NCBI GenBank assembly: GCA_002343395.1
Contig: DDSN01000128.1
Coordinates: forward strand, 1-19,812
DNA from: Hyphomonadaceae bacterium UBA2389
GTDB lineage: Bacteria; Pseudomonadota; Alphaproteobacteria; Caulobacterales; Aquidulcibacteraceae
Length of the DNA: 19,812 nucleotides
Direction: 5' to 3'
This document shows, one piece after another, positions 13,280 to 19,812 of the stretch; position 1 is the stretch's first letter, and each line of letters begins with the position of its first letter. A program made the position numbers and the translations under genes. Below the pieces are notes generated by a model that ran no database searches, was not told where the DNA came from, and saw only the letters and a program-made list of their open reading frames with translations.

Positions 13280-14764
13280 ATGACTGCGCTCGACGTTCGC
13301 TCTGCCCGGCCCGACCAGCTGGTGGCTGGGGAAAAATCCAAGTGGGAAATCATTGTTGGCCTGGAGGTCCACGCGCAGGTGACCTCTAACGCCAAGCTCT
13401 TCTCCGGCGCCAGCGCGGCGTATGGCGGCGATCCCAACGCACATGTTTCGCTGGTGGATGCGGCGATGCCTGGCATGCTGCCGGTGATCAACAAGTTCTG
13501 TGTGGAGCAGGCGATCCGGACGGGATTGGGGCTCAACGCCGAAATCAATCGAAAGAGCCGCTTCGATCGGAAGAACTACTTCTATCCCGACCTGCCGCAA
13601 GGCTATCAGATCAGCCAATACAAGGAGCCGATCGTCGGCGAAGGCGAGATCGAGGTCGAGCCCGACGGCGAAGAGCCGATCACGATCCGCATCGAACGCC
13701 TGCACCTAGAGCAAGATGCGGGCAAGTCGATCCATGACTTGTCGCCCAGTGAGACATACGTCGATCTCAATCGCGCGGGCGTTGCGCTGATGGAGATTGT
13801 CTCGCGGCCAGACATGCGTTCGGCCAAGGAGGCGGCCGCTTATTTCAATAAGCTGCGCTCGATCGTGCGCGCGCTCGGCACGTGCGACGGGAACATGGAG
13901 GAAGGCTCCATGCGCGCGGACGTGAACGTCTCCGTGCGCAAAGCTGGGACCAAGGACTGGGGAACGCGCTGCGAGATCAAGAACGTGAACTCCACGCGTT
14001 TCATGATGCAGGCGATCGAGTACGAAGCGCGCCGACAAGTCGAAATTTTGGAAAGCGGCGGCGCCATCGATCAGGAGACGCGCCTGTTCGATCCCGACAA
14101 AGGCGAAACGCGCACGATGCGTTCGAAGGAAGACGCGCACGATTACCGCTACTTTCCGGATCCGGACTTGCTGCCGCTGGTGCTGGACGCGAGTTGGATT
14201 GAGCAAATCCGCGCTTCGCTGCCGGAACTGCCGGATGCGAAGAAGAAGCGCTTCATGAGCGAATACGGGCTCTCGGCCTATGACGCCTCCGTGCTCTCGG
14301 GCGATGGCGACGCCGCCGGCTACTTTGAGACTGTCGCTAAGGGGCGCGACGGAAAAGCCGCAGCGAATTGGGTGAGCCAGGAACTCTTTGGAGCGCTCAA
14401 CAAGAAGGGTTTGGAGCTTGGCGCCTCGCCGGTGAAGGCCGAGGCGCTGGGCGCGCTGCTCGATCTGATCAAGGATGGCACGATCAATGGAAAGATCGCC
14501 AAGGACATCTTCGCCAAGATGATGGAGACCGGCGAAACGCCCGGCGTGATCGTGGAGCGCGAAGGCTTACGTCAAGTCACCGATACGGGCGCGATTGAGA
14601 AGGCGATCGACGATCTGATGGCCGCGAACGCCGACAAGGTCGCCGACGTTCAGAAGAACCCGAAGGCGTTCGGCTGGTGGGTCGGGCAAACCATGAAAGC
14701 CACTGGCGGCAAAGCCAATCCAGCGGTGGTGAACGAGATTTTGAAAAGGAAATTGGGGGTCTAA
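13280..14764 (+). CDS. gatB: Aspartyl/glutamyl-tRNA amidotransferase subunit B
   Basis: GatB is the kinase/transamidase subunit of GatCAB. It phosphorylates the Glu or Asp on mischarged tRNA and amidates it with ammonia from GatA. The length of 494 residues is standard. Visible landmarks are W-E-I-I-V-G-L-E-V-H-A-Q (about 22-33), the K-N-Y-F-Y-P-D-L-P-Q-G-Y-Q-I-S-Q-Y motif, R-L-H-L-E-Q-D-A-G-K, D-L-N-R-A-G-V-A-L-M-E-I-V, D-Y-R-Y-F-P-D-P-D-L, and a C-terminal YqeY-like domain (about 350-494) with N-P-K-A-F-G-W-W-V-G-Q. No clear ribosome-binding site precedes the ATG. gatC and gatA are about 8.3 kb away, so it has its own promoter, probably in the 106 bases shared with the divergent lipoprotein. 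Confidence 0.97.
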   Translation: MTALDVRSARPDQLVAGEKSKWEIIVGLEVHAQVTSNAKLFSGASAAYGGDPNAHVSLVDAAMPGMLPVINKFCVEQAIRTGLGLNAEINRKSRFDRKNYFYPDLPQGYQISQYKEPIVGEGEIEVEPDGEEPITIRIERLHLEQDAGKSIHDLSPSETYVDLNRAGVALMEIVSRPDMRSAKEAAAYFNKLRSIVRALGTCDGNMEEGSMRADVNVSVRKAGTKDWGTRCEIKNVNSTRFMMQAIEYEARRQVEILESGGAIDQETRLFDPDKGETRTMRSKEDAHDYRYFPDPDLLPLVLDASWIEQIRASLPELPDAKKKRFMSEYGLSAYDASVLSGDGDAAGYFETVAKGRDGKAAANWVSQELFGALNKKGLELGASPVKAEALGALLDLIKDGTINGKIAKDIFAKMMETGETPGVIVEREGLRQVTDTGAIEKAIDDLMAANADKVADVQKNPKAFGWWVGQTMKATGGKANPAVVNEILKRKLGV

Positions 14765-14946
14765 ATCGCTCGCGCCGCCAGCGGCGTGTAGCGGGCGACG
14801 TGGCCGGCGGCGCCAAGTGCTGCCGGCGTCAAATCGATGTCAGCCCTGAGGTGCGCTTCGAAGGCGCCGGCGCTTAGCGACGCAACGCGGTCGCCGCCCG
14901 GCATGAACGCCTGCATCATCACGGCGGCCCAGAGAAACAGCAACAT
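14761..14946 (-). CDS. Small protein with hydrophobic N-terminus, 61 aa
   Basis: The ATG at 14946 has a strong GGAGG seven bases upstream. Residues 1-15 (M-L-L-F-L-W-A-A-V-M-M-Q-A-F-M) are hydrophobic and could be an anchor or signal. The remainder is Ala-rich and ends R-Y-T-P-L-A-A-R-A-I. I recognise no family. The stop interlocks with the convergent gatB stop (CTAA). A longer frame to 14994 exists but lacks a comparable start. The good ribosome-binding site is the main argument that it is real. Confidence 0.5.
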   Translation of the reverse strand: MLLFLWAAVMMQAFMPGGDRVASLSAGAFEAHLRADIDLTPAALGAAGHVARYTPLAARAI

Positions 14947-15073
14947 GTCGACCCCTCCGTTTCGCGGCGAGGATCGGCGCGGCATGCTTTCCAACGCGTT
15001 AAGAGAAATGACGGCGCGCTCTTGCGAGACGCGAGCCCGACCCTCATGTTGAGCCGTCCAGCGGGGATTTTCG

Positions 15074-15820
15074 ATGCAGCAACCGATCGATTTGTACTTT
15101 TGGCCAACCCCAAACGGATGGAAAATTTCCGTCGCTCTCGAGGAAATGGGCCTGCCTTACACGATGAAGCCGGTGAACATCGGCGCGAACGAGCAATTCA
15201 AGCCAGACTTCTTGGCGATCAGTCCGAATAACCGCATGCCGGCGATTGTCGATCCCGATGGTCCTGGCGGGCGGCCGATCTCCGTATTCGAGTCCGGCGC
15301 GATCCTGCAATATCTCGGACGCAAGACCGGCAAGTTTTATCCCAGCGACGAACGCGCACGCATTACGGTTGACGAGTGGCTGTTCTGGCAAATGGCGGGC
15401 GTGGGGCCGATGTTCGGCCAAGCGAGCCACTTTCGGAACTACGCGCCTAATCTCGTCGATGATCCGGGAAAGATTGAATACGCGGTTAAGCGCTACAATA
15501 ACGAGGTCAATCGGTTGCTCGGCGTGCTCGATCGCCGCCTCGACGGGCGAGCGTTCGTCGCCGACGAATACTCCATCGCCGAAATGGCGCTCTACCCATG
15601 GGTCAAGCTCGCCGGAATTTTCGGGCAAGACATGAGTGCTTTCCCGCTTGTTAACGCATGGCTCGATCGCGTCGCCGAGCGCCCGGCCGTGCAGCGCGGG
15701 ATGGCTGTTGGGGCCGAACTGCGCCGCCCGCCGCCCTCGCGCGAGGAGACCCAAAAGATTGCGCAGTCGCTTTTTGGGCAGACCGCCGCCTCAACGGCGG
15801 AGGCCGCGAAACAAGGCTGA
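15074..15820 (+). CDS. Glutathione S-transferase-like protein, Nu-class (YfcG/YghU-like)
   Basis: This is a 248-residue cytosolic protein with a thioredoxin-fold N-terminal domain (about 4-86) and an all-helical C-terminal domain (about 92-225). T12-P13-N14 in W-P-T-P-N-G-W-K matches the Thr-Pro-Asn element that binds glutathione in the Nu class, whose members act mainly as disulfide-bond reductases. The cis-proline region N-R-M-P-A-I-V-D and the E-S-G-A-I-L-Q-Y-L glutathione-contacting motif are intact. The last 35 residues are polar and Ala-rich, probably disordered. GGGG lies about seven bases before the ATG. No adjacent gene suggests a pathway. Confidence 0.9.
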   Translation: MQQPIDLYFWPTPNGWKISVALEEMGLPYTMKPVNIGANEQFKPDFLAISPNNRMPAIVDPDGPGGRPISVFESGAILQYLGRKTGKFYPSDERARITVDEWLFWQMAGVGPMFGQASHFRNYAPNLVDDPGKIEYAVKRYNNEVNRLLGVLDRRLDGRAFVADEYSIAEMALYPWVKLAGIFGQDMSAFPLVNAWLDRVAERPAVQRGMAVGAELRRPPPSREETQKIAQSLFGQTAASTAEAAKQG

Positions 15821-15910
15821 CGCGTCTTAAGCTTATTGCAATTTATGCATGTCATTCCTCTCGCCTGTCGACGCTTGAATTGCGTCGGCGGTGTGGGGTG
15901 GAGTGAATGA

Positions 15911-15922
15911 CGCCTTAAGGCG
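15911..15922. promoter_or_regulatory. Perfect 12-bp CTTAAG-centred palindrome upstream of the SEL1 gene
   Basis: CGCCTTAAGGCG is fully self-complementary and ends 37 bases before the SEL1 gene start, nearly the same distance as the palindrome before the GYF gene. A further CTTAAG (15826-15831) follows the glutathione transferase stop. Possible operator; weak evidence on its own. Confidence 0.35.
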
Positions 15923-15959
15923 CGGCGCTCCGCAGGTAAGGACCAAGGGAGCAGCCAAA

Positions 15960-16235
15960 ATGGCGTTCACGGATTCTGAAATCGCCGAAGCGCACGAAGC
16001 CGTGCGTTCATGCGGCGACAGCGAAAATCTCTACAAGTTGGGTTTGATTTACTCGACAGGTCAGGGCGACGGGATGGACCTCGTGCAAGCGCACATGTGG
16101 TTCAACTTGGCGGCGGTGCGCGGCTCGGAAGCCGCGAAAGAGTGCCGGCGCGAACTCGCGGATCAGATGTCGAAGGACGAGATCGCGGAAGCGCAGCGGC
16201 GCGCGCGCGAGTGGTTGAGCGTCAAGCACCACTGA
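15960..16235 (+). CDS. Small SEL1-repeat-like protein
   Basis: This 91-residue protein has one SEL1-type helical hairpin at about residues 24-60. It reads N-L-Y-K-L-G-L-I-Y-S-T-G-Q-G, then A-H-M-W-F-N-L-A-A-V-R-G, then A-A-K-E-C-R-R-E-L, the last resembling the common A-x-x-x-R-x-x-L capping helix. SEL1 repeats usually mediate protein contacts. There is no signal peptide, so it should be cytosolic. The C-terminal helix A-E-A-Q-R-R-A-R-E-W resembles the tail of many short alphaproteobacterial SEL1 proteins. I chose the ATG at 15960, with AAGGGAG eight bases upstream, over a frame opening at 15891. Its stop abuts that of the convergent exbD-like gene. Confidence 0.85.
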   Translation: MAFTDSEIAEAHEAVRSCGDSENLYKLGLIYSTGQGDGMDLVQAHMWFNLAAVRGSEAAKECRRELADQMSKDEIAEAQRRAREWLSVKHH

Positions 16236-16703
16236 TCAGAGCGCAGTTTCGATTTCCGGCGCCACGATCGATACGCGCTCGAACTCAGCGCTTTTCAGTT
16301 CTTCCAACGCATCGACGACGTTGTGATAGGCGACGTTGAGATCAGCGCGCACGAAGATGCGCGCTTCCATTTTCGCCTCGTCTCGCGTGTAGGCGGGATT
16401 GACGCTCAGAATATGATCGAGCGCCGCCGCCGCCAAGCCGCCCAAGGGCGTTTCCTCATCGCCGACAAAAACGCGCACGCCCGTCGCGGAGGATTCGATG
16501 CGGACAATGGTCGGCGCAAGCCGTTCGGGCGCGCCTGCGGCCTGGCGCGGCAGGTCGACGCGAAGGTCAGTCGTTGGTTTTGGCGCCGTCACCATGAAGA
16601 TGACCAACAACACCAAAAGCACATCGATGAAGGGGACAACGTTCGGCTCGGCGTTCTGAGCTCGCACCCCGGATCGTTGTCCATTCCTGAAAACTGAAGC
16701 CAT
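16236..16703 (-). CDS. ExbD/TolR-family biopolymer transport protein
   Basis: This is a 155-residue inner-membrane protein with a short cytoplasmic N-terminus, one transmembrane helix (about residues 22-41) and a periplasmic domain. The helix contains N-V-V-P-F-I-D-V-L-L-V-L-L-V-I-F-M-V, and D27 is the conserved aspartate that carries protons in ExbD and TolR. With an ExbB/TolQ partner such proteins energise TonB-dependent uptake or the Tol system. No exbB, tonB, tolQ or tolA is visible in this window, so its partner must be elsewhere or the gene has a separate role. I chose the ATG at 16703, with GGGAGGAG just upstream; a longer frame from 16751 adds no recognisable sequence. It follows the sugar transferase by 86 bases on the same strand. 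Confidence 0.9.
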   Translation of the reverse strand: MASVFRNGQRSGVRAQNAEPNVVPFIDVLLVLLVIFMVTAPKPTTDLRVDLPRQAAGAPERLAPTIVRIESSATGVRVFVGDEETPLGGLAAAALDHILSVNPAYTRDEAKMEARIFVRADLNVAYHNVVDALEELKSAEFERVSIVAPEIETAL

Positions 16704-16789
16704 GCTCTCCTCCCAGCGCCTTTTTGCGCTCGTCGATGGGGGCGGCGCCAATCACGGGCGCGAGAGCGGCTTCACGAATGCGCGAGGGA

Positions 16790-18391
16790 TCAGCGTCGTT
16801 TCCCGTCGCGCCACATGATCATCGGCGTACGCGCCATAATTTGGAGGTCGAGCCAAAGCGAGGCGCGCGCGATGTAGTCGAGGTCGAGCTTTACGCGCCG
16901 CCGCAAAGCCGCCGGCGTCTTGACGCCGCCTCGTGCGCCATTGACTTGCGCCCAGCCGGTGATGCCTGGCTTCACCCGATGACGATGCGCATAGGCAGCG
17001 ACGACTGCCTCCGGCTTCCGCGCGCCGGTCTGCATGCCCGCCGCGTGCGGGCGCGGTCCCACCAGGCTCATGTCGCCAGCGATGACGTTGAGCAGCTGCG
17101 GCAGCTCGTCGAGCCCGAAGCGGCGCAAGAACGCGCCGATGCGCGTGGGGCCGCCGCCGCCGATCTCAAGGCTCCGGAACTTCAGCAGGGTGAACGTGCG
17201 GTTGTTAAAGCCGAGACGTCGCTGACGGAACAGGACCGGGCCAGGCTTGTCCAGGCGAATAGCGGCGGCGATCGCAAGCATCGGCAATGCGAGAGCGGCA
17301 AGCAGGATCGAGCCCAGGGCCAGGTCAACAATGCGCTGCAGGAGAGCCCGCCTCAGACAACGCGGGCGACCAGACACACAGGCGACAGCAACGCCGTTGA
17401 GCGTATCGACGCCGAGGCCTTGCATGTGCTCGGTTTCAAAGTCGAGCAGCAGATCGATGCGGTGAGGCGTTTGCTTCAGCGTTTCAATAACAGCACGTGT
17501 GCGCTTGGTGGCGTGGGCAGGTAGGGCCACGACGATCCTGTCGGCGACGGGCAGTCCATCCCAGTCGAGCATGGCTCGCACGGATCCGGCGACTGGGATT
17601 CCGTTGACGCTCGCCGGCGCACGCCCCACGCGGTCATCGGCGAGCGCCAAGACGCGCACCGCACCCGACCTTTGCGCACGTTCGATAAAGCGCTGCGCGG
17701 CTTCGGTGGCGCCGATCACAATACAGGTCTCGCTGAAAACGCCCCGGCGGTGCGCGGCGGACAACCACAGCATTGTCGCGGCGTGAACGCCGGCCATCAC
17801 CAGTGCGGCGAACGGCAAGACGGCTGACAAGGCGCCCGCGCTCTGCGCGTCCGGCGCTAGGAGCATGGAGAGGGTGAGCCCCGCGATTGCGCCGAGCGCT
17901 AACCCGCCGATGGACCGCTCAGGGCGGAAATGCGCGAATTTGGGAACATAGCTCTCCGTCAGCCAGAGCCCGGCTTTGAGAGCGAGCGCGCACGCGAAGA
18001 AAACGGCGGCGAGGGCGAGCGGCAATTCAAGGAGACTTCCGCCAGCGCCCCACCGCGCCGCCAGGTCGGCGGCGGCGAAAACCAATCCCCAATCGAGAAC
18101 GGGCAATACCAGCGCCGCAACGCGCCGCGGAACATGCGCGCCTCGCCGCGTCGTGCTCGGGAACTTTCGGATGATCGGCTTGGACACGACGAGCCGATCG
18201 CTCTCGCGGGGCGGCTCAAGGTTAAGGCCATACAGGCCGAAGGCCGCCGCGGTTCTCTGAAGCCATGCTGCTTCGCGGACTTCGGTGTCGTTTGGGCGCT
18301 CGGCTAACGAAAGTGCGGCGCGACTACGTCCGCGCGGTGCACCGCGGGCCGCATTGTCAGCGCTGGGACGGCGCAAAGCGGTTTTTGACAT
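16790..18391 (-). CDS. Polyprenyl-phosphate sugar-1-phosphate transferase (WcaJ/HfsE-type)
   Basis: This 533-residue inner-membrane enzyme is expected to start exo- or holdfast-type polysaccharide synthesis by moving a sugar phosphate from a nucleotide sugar to undecaprenyl phosphate. Residues 1-90 are polar and probably disordered. Four membrane helices follow at about 91-112, 124-143, 161-180 and 189-209, then a Rossmann-like domain (about 220-340, C-I-V-I-G-A-T-E). The catalytic domain is at 350-533, with a membrane hairpin (355-378), K-F-R-S-L (404-408), the catalytic D428-E429 in L-D-E-L-P-Q-L-L-N-V, S-L-V-G-P-R-P and G-I-T-G-W-A-Q-V-N-G. The loop between K-F-R-S and T-R-I-G is shorter than usual. 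GAGG lies seven bases before the ATG. No other polysaccharide genes are adjacent. Confidence 0.9.
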   Translation of the reverse strand: MSKTALRRPSADNAARGAPRGRSRAALSLAERPNDTEVREAAWLQRTAAAFGLYGLNLEPPRESDRLVVSKPIIRKFPSTTRRGAHVPRRVAALVLPVLDWGLVFAAADLAARWGAGGSLLELPLALAAVFFACALALKAGLWLTESYVPKFAHFRPERSIGGLALGAIAGLTLSMLLAPDAQSAGALSAVLPFAALVMAGVHAATMLWLSAAHRRGVFSETCIVIGATEAAQRFIERAQRSGAVRVLALADDRVGRAPASVNGIPVAGSVRAMLDWDGLPVADRIVVALPAHATKRTRAVIETLKQTPHRIDLLLDFETEHMQGLGVDTLNGVAVACVSGRPRCLRRALLQRIVDLALGSILLAALALPMLAIAAAIRLDKPGPVLFRQRRLGFNNRTFTLLKFRSLEIGGGGPTRIGAFLRRFGLDELPQLLNVIAGDMSLVGPRPHAAGMQTGARKPEAVVAAYAHRHRVKPGITGWAQVNGARGGVKTPAALRRRVKLDLDYIARASLWLDLQIMARTPMIMWRDGKRR

Positions 18392-18514
18392 GGTCGAGCC
18401 TCGGCGGTGGGTCTTAACCTCGACTGAGCCGCAAGGACGGCGCCAGTTAACGCTGAACGGCGGCGCATTGCGCCTTGCGGGTCCGGGCCTGGCCGTCTAA
18501 TCGAGAAGCCCGCT

Positions 18515-18606
18515 GGAGACGTGGCCGAGTGGCTGAAGGCGATGGTTTGCTAAACCATTATACGGGTTAAACTGTATCGAGGGTTCGAATCCCTGCGTCT
18601 CCGCCA
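18515..18606 (+). tRNA. tRNA-Ser (anticodon GCT), CCA encoded
   Basis: The acceptor stem GGAGACG (18515-18521) pairs with CGTCTCC (18596-18602), followed by G73 and an encoded CCA (18604-18606). The anticodon stem ATGGT/ACCAT (18542-18546/18554-18558) encloses TTGCTAA with anticodon GCT at 18549-18551, which reads AGC and AGT serine codons. The long variable arm is typical of tRNA-Ser, and the T arm contains GGTTCGAATCC. The flavoprotein gene ends 22 bases downstream on the other strand. Confidence 0.97.
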
Positions 18607-18628
18607 TGTATTCTATTGGAAAGATTGC

Positions 18629-19812
18629 CTAAATCGCTACTGCGGCCGCTGCTGCGCTCGACCATGCCCACTGAAAATTGTAACCGCCGAGCCACCCGGT
18701 CACGTCGACGCACTCGCCGATGAAGAACAGGCCCTTAACCAAGCGGCATTCCAGGGTCTGCTGTGAAAGCGCGGCGGTGTCGATGCCGCCGACCATGACC
18801 TCGGCCTTTGCATAGCCTTCGGTTCCGACAGGGGTGAGCGGCCACGTTTTGAGCGCGCGCGCGATATCGAGCAGCGTAGCGTCCTTTATGTCGCCGAGCG
18901 CCGTGTCGGAGCTTTGGGCGATTTCGCTGGCCCGCGCCGCGAGCGCCTGCGCCAGCCGATCCGGAAGCAGCTCCGCAAGCGCGGTCTTGAGCGACGACCT
19001 TGGCCGCTCGCGCTTGCGGGTTAGGAATTTGTCGAGCGGCGCTTCGGGCGCCCAGTCGATGTTTATCCGTTCGCCGGCGCGCCAATAAGAGGAGACTTGG
19101 AGAACCGCCGGCCCGGACAAGCCACGATGGGTAAACAGCGCGCCCTCCAAGAAGGCGGCGTTGCCGCAGCGCGCCAGGACGCGCGTTGAAGCCCCGCTCA
19201 GGGGGCGCATCCACAAGAGGTCCGGTTCTGCGAAGGTCAGCGGAACCAAGCCGGGTCGTGGCGGCGCGACCGGGATCGCGAACTGATCGGCGAGAGCGAA
19301 CGCAATGCCGCTTGCGCCGAGTTTTGGAATTGCGAGGCCGCCGCTCGCGATCGTCAGCGTCTCGCTCTCGAAGGCGCCTAGATTGGTGTCAACGGCGAAG
19401 CACTCGTTTCGGCGGACAGCGTTAATCATACAACCGAGTTTGATTGTGACGCCCGCCGCCGCACATTCGTCGATCAGCATGCGCACGATCTTGTGCGCTG
19501 ACCGAGCGCCTTCGCAGAACAACTGGCCCAGGGTCTTTTCGTAGTAAGCGATGCCGTGCTTCTCGGCGAGCGCGATGAATTCCGAAGGCGGATGACGCGT
19601 GAGCGCGGAACGCGCGAAGTGAGGGTTTTCGCTGAGATAGCGGGCGTGATCCCCAGCGTGGACGTTGGTGAAGTTGCAGCGTCCCCCGCCAGAGATCAGG
19701 ATTTTCGCGCCCGGCTCGGCATTGTGATCGAGGACGAGGACTCGCCTGCCGCGCCGCCCGGCGTTGAGCGCGGCGTACAGCCCCGCCGCACCGGCGCCGA
19801 TGATGATGGCGT
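18629..19812 (-). CDS. HI0933/YhiN (BaiN-like) NAD(P)/FAD-dependent oxidoreductase, 5' end missing
   Basis: About 393 residues are visible and the frame stays open to the window edge, so only a few N-terminal residues are lacking. The dinucleotide-binding motif I-I-I-G-A-G-A-A-G-L-Y-A-A lies at the start, followed by the family signature G-A-K-I-L-I-S-G-G-G-R-C-N-F-T-N. The C-terminal signature G-E-C-V-D-V-T-G-W-L-G-G-Y-N-F-Q-W-A-W-S-S is intact. These flavoproteins bind FAD in the cytosol. Roles are mostly unknown, although one gut member (BaiN) is linked to bile-acid reduction; that should not be transferred here. It is convergent with tRNA-Ser. An internal ATG at 19522 is not the true start because the signature upstream is conserved. 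Confidence 0.92.
   Translation of the reverse strand, partial: AIIIGAGAAGLYAALNAGRRGRRVLVLDHNAEPGAKILISGGGRCNFTNVHAGDHARYLSENPHFARSALTRHPPSEFIALAEKHGIAYYEKTLGQLFCEGARSAHKIVRMLIDECAAAGVTIKLGCMINAVRRNECFAVDTNLGAFESETLTIASGGLAIPKLGASGIAFALADQFAIPVAPPRPGLVPLTFAEPDLLWMRPLSGASTRVLARCGNAAFLEGALFTHRGLSGPAVLQVSSYWRAGERINIDWAPEAPLDKFLTRKRERPRSSLKTALAELLPDRLAQALAARASEIAQSSDTALGDIKDATLLDIARALKTWPLTPVGTEGYAKAEVMVGGIDTAALSQQTLECRLVKGLFFIGECVDVTGWLGGYNFQWAWSSAAAAAVAI

Noticed and set aside
16724..17524. 266-codon plus-strand frame opposite the sugar transferase
   Set aside because: It is antisense to clear catalytic motifs of the transferase and its composition (Arg, Gln, Ala) is typical of a shadow.
1..19812. 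Mobile elements, CRISPR array, toxin-antitoxin or defence island
   Set aside because: I saw no transposase, integrase, regularly spaced repeats, toxin-antitoxin pair or defence-family domains. The tRNA-Ser gene has no visible repeated 3' end marking an integration site.

Overview
This is an ordinary-looking, GC-rich chromosomal segment of an alphaproteobacterium. A Caulobacterales/Hyphomonadaceae-like organism is my best guess. That is an inference from a DUF3126 protein, a PAS_5-type protein, the ruvX/pyrB beside gatC-gatA arrangement, a PilZ protein and a typical alphaproteobacterial palindromic repeat. I see no phage, plasmid, transposase, CRISPR array or recognisable defence system.

Left end (1-2390): the start of pyrB (aspartate carbamoyltransferase) runs off the window on the minus strand. 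A small plus-strand orphan gene follows. Then comes a tightly overlapping minus-strand operon, ruvX - small SCO4402-like protein - AEC-family transporter.

gat region (2495-6568, plus strand): gatC overlaps a small gene whose 3' half lies in a 106-bp cloverleaf-forming palindromic repeat. A GNAT acetyltransferase follows and overlaps gatA by four bases. Four small genes come after gatA: an orphan, a two-helix membrane protein, a protein with two tandem DUF3126 units and a four-helix membrane protein. A hairpin terminator separates this run from phoH, which faces it.

Middle (6664-13173): a short PhoH-type ATPase (minus) diverges from a gamma-carbonic anhydrase (plus). Next are a GYF_2-domain protein and a PilZ protein (both minus), a GMC-family FAD dehydrogenase and an OmpA-domain periplasmic protein (both plus), a PAS_5 protein (minus), a possible 29-residue membrane peptide (plus) and a lipoprotein (minus).

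Right end (13280-19812): gatB stands alone, about 8.3 kb from gatA. The three Gat subunits together form the amidotransferase that makes Gln-tRNA(Gln) and/or Asn-tRNA(Asn) from mischarged tRNA. Then come a small hydrophobic protein, a Nu-class-like glutathione transferase, a SEL1-type protein, an ExbD-like protein without a nearby ExbB, a polyprenyl-phosphate sugar-phosphate transferase for surface polysaccharide, tRNA-Ser(GCT) with encoded CCA, and the 3' part of an HI0933/YhiN-type flavoprotein.

The gene layout is very compact. Of seven convergent junctions, four share exactly four bases of interlocked stop codons and two more lie within two bases. The most interesting observations are the tandem DUF3126 protein, the in-frame palindromic repeat after gatC, CTTAAG-centred palindromes ahead of several starts, and a sugar transferase with a shortened active-site loop.
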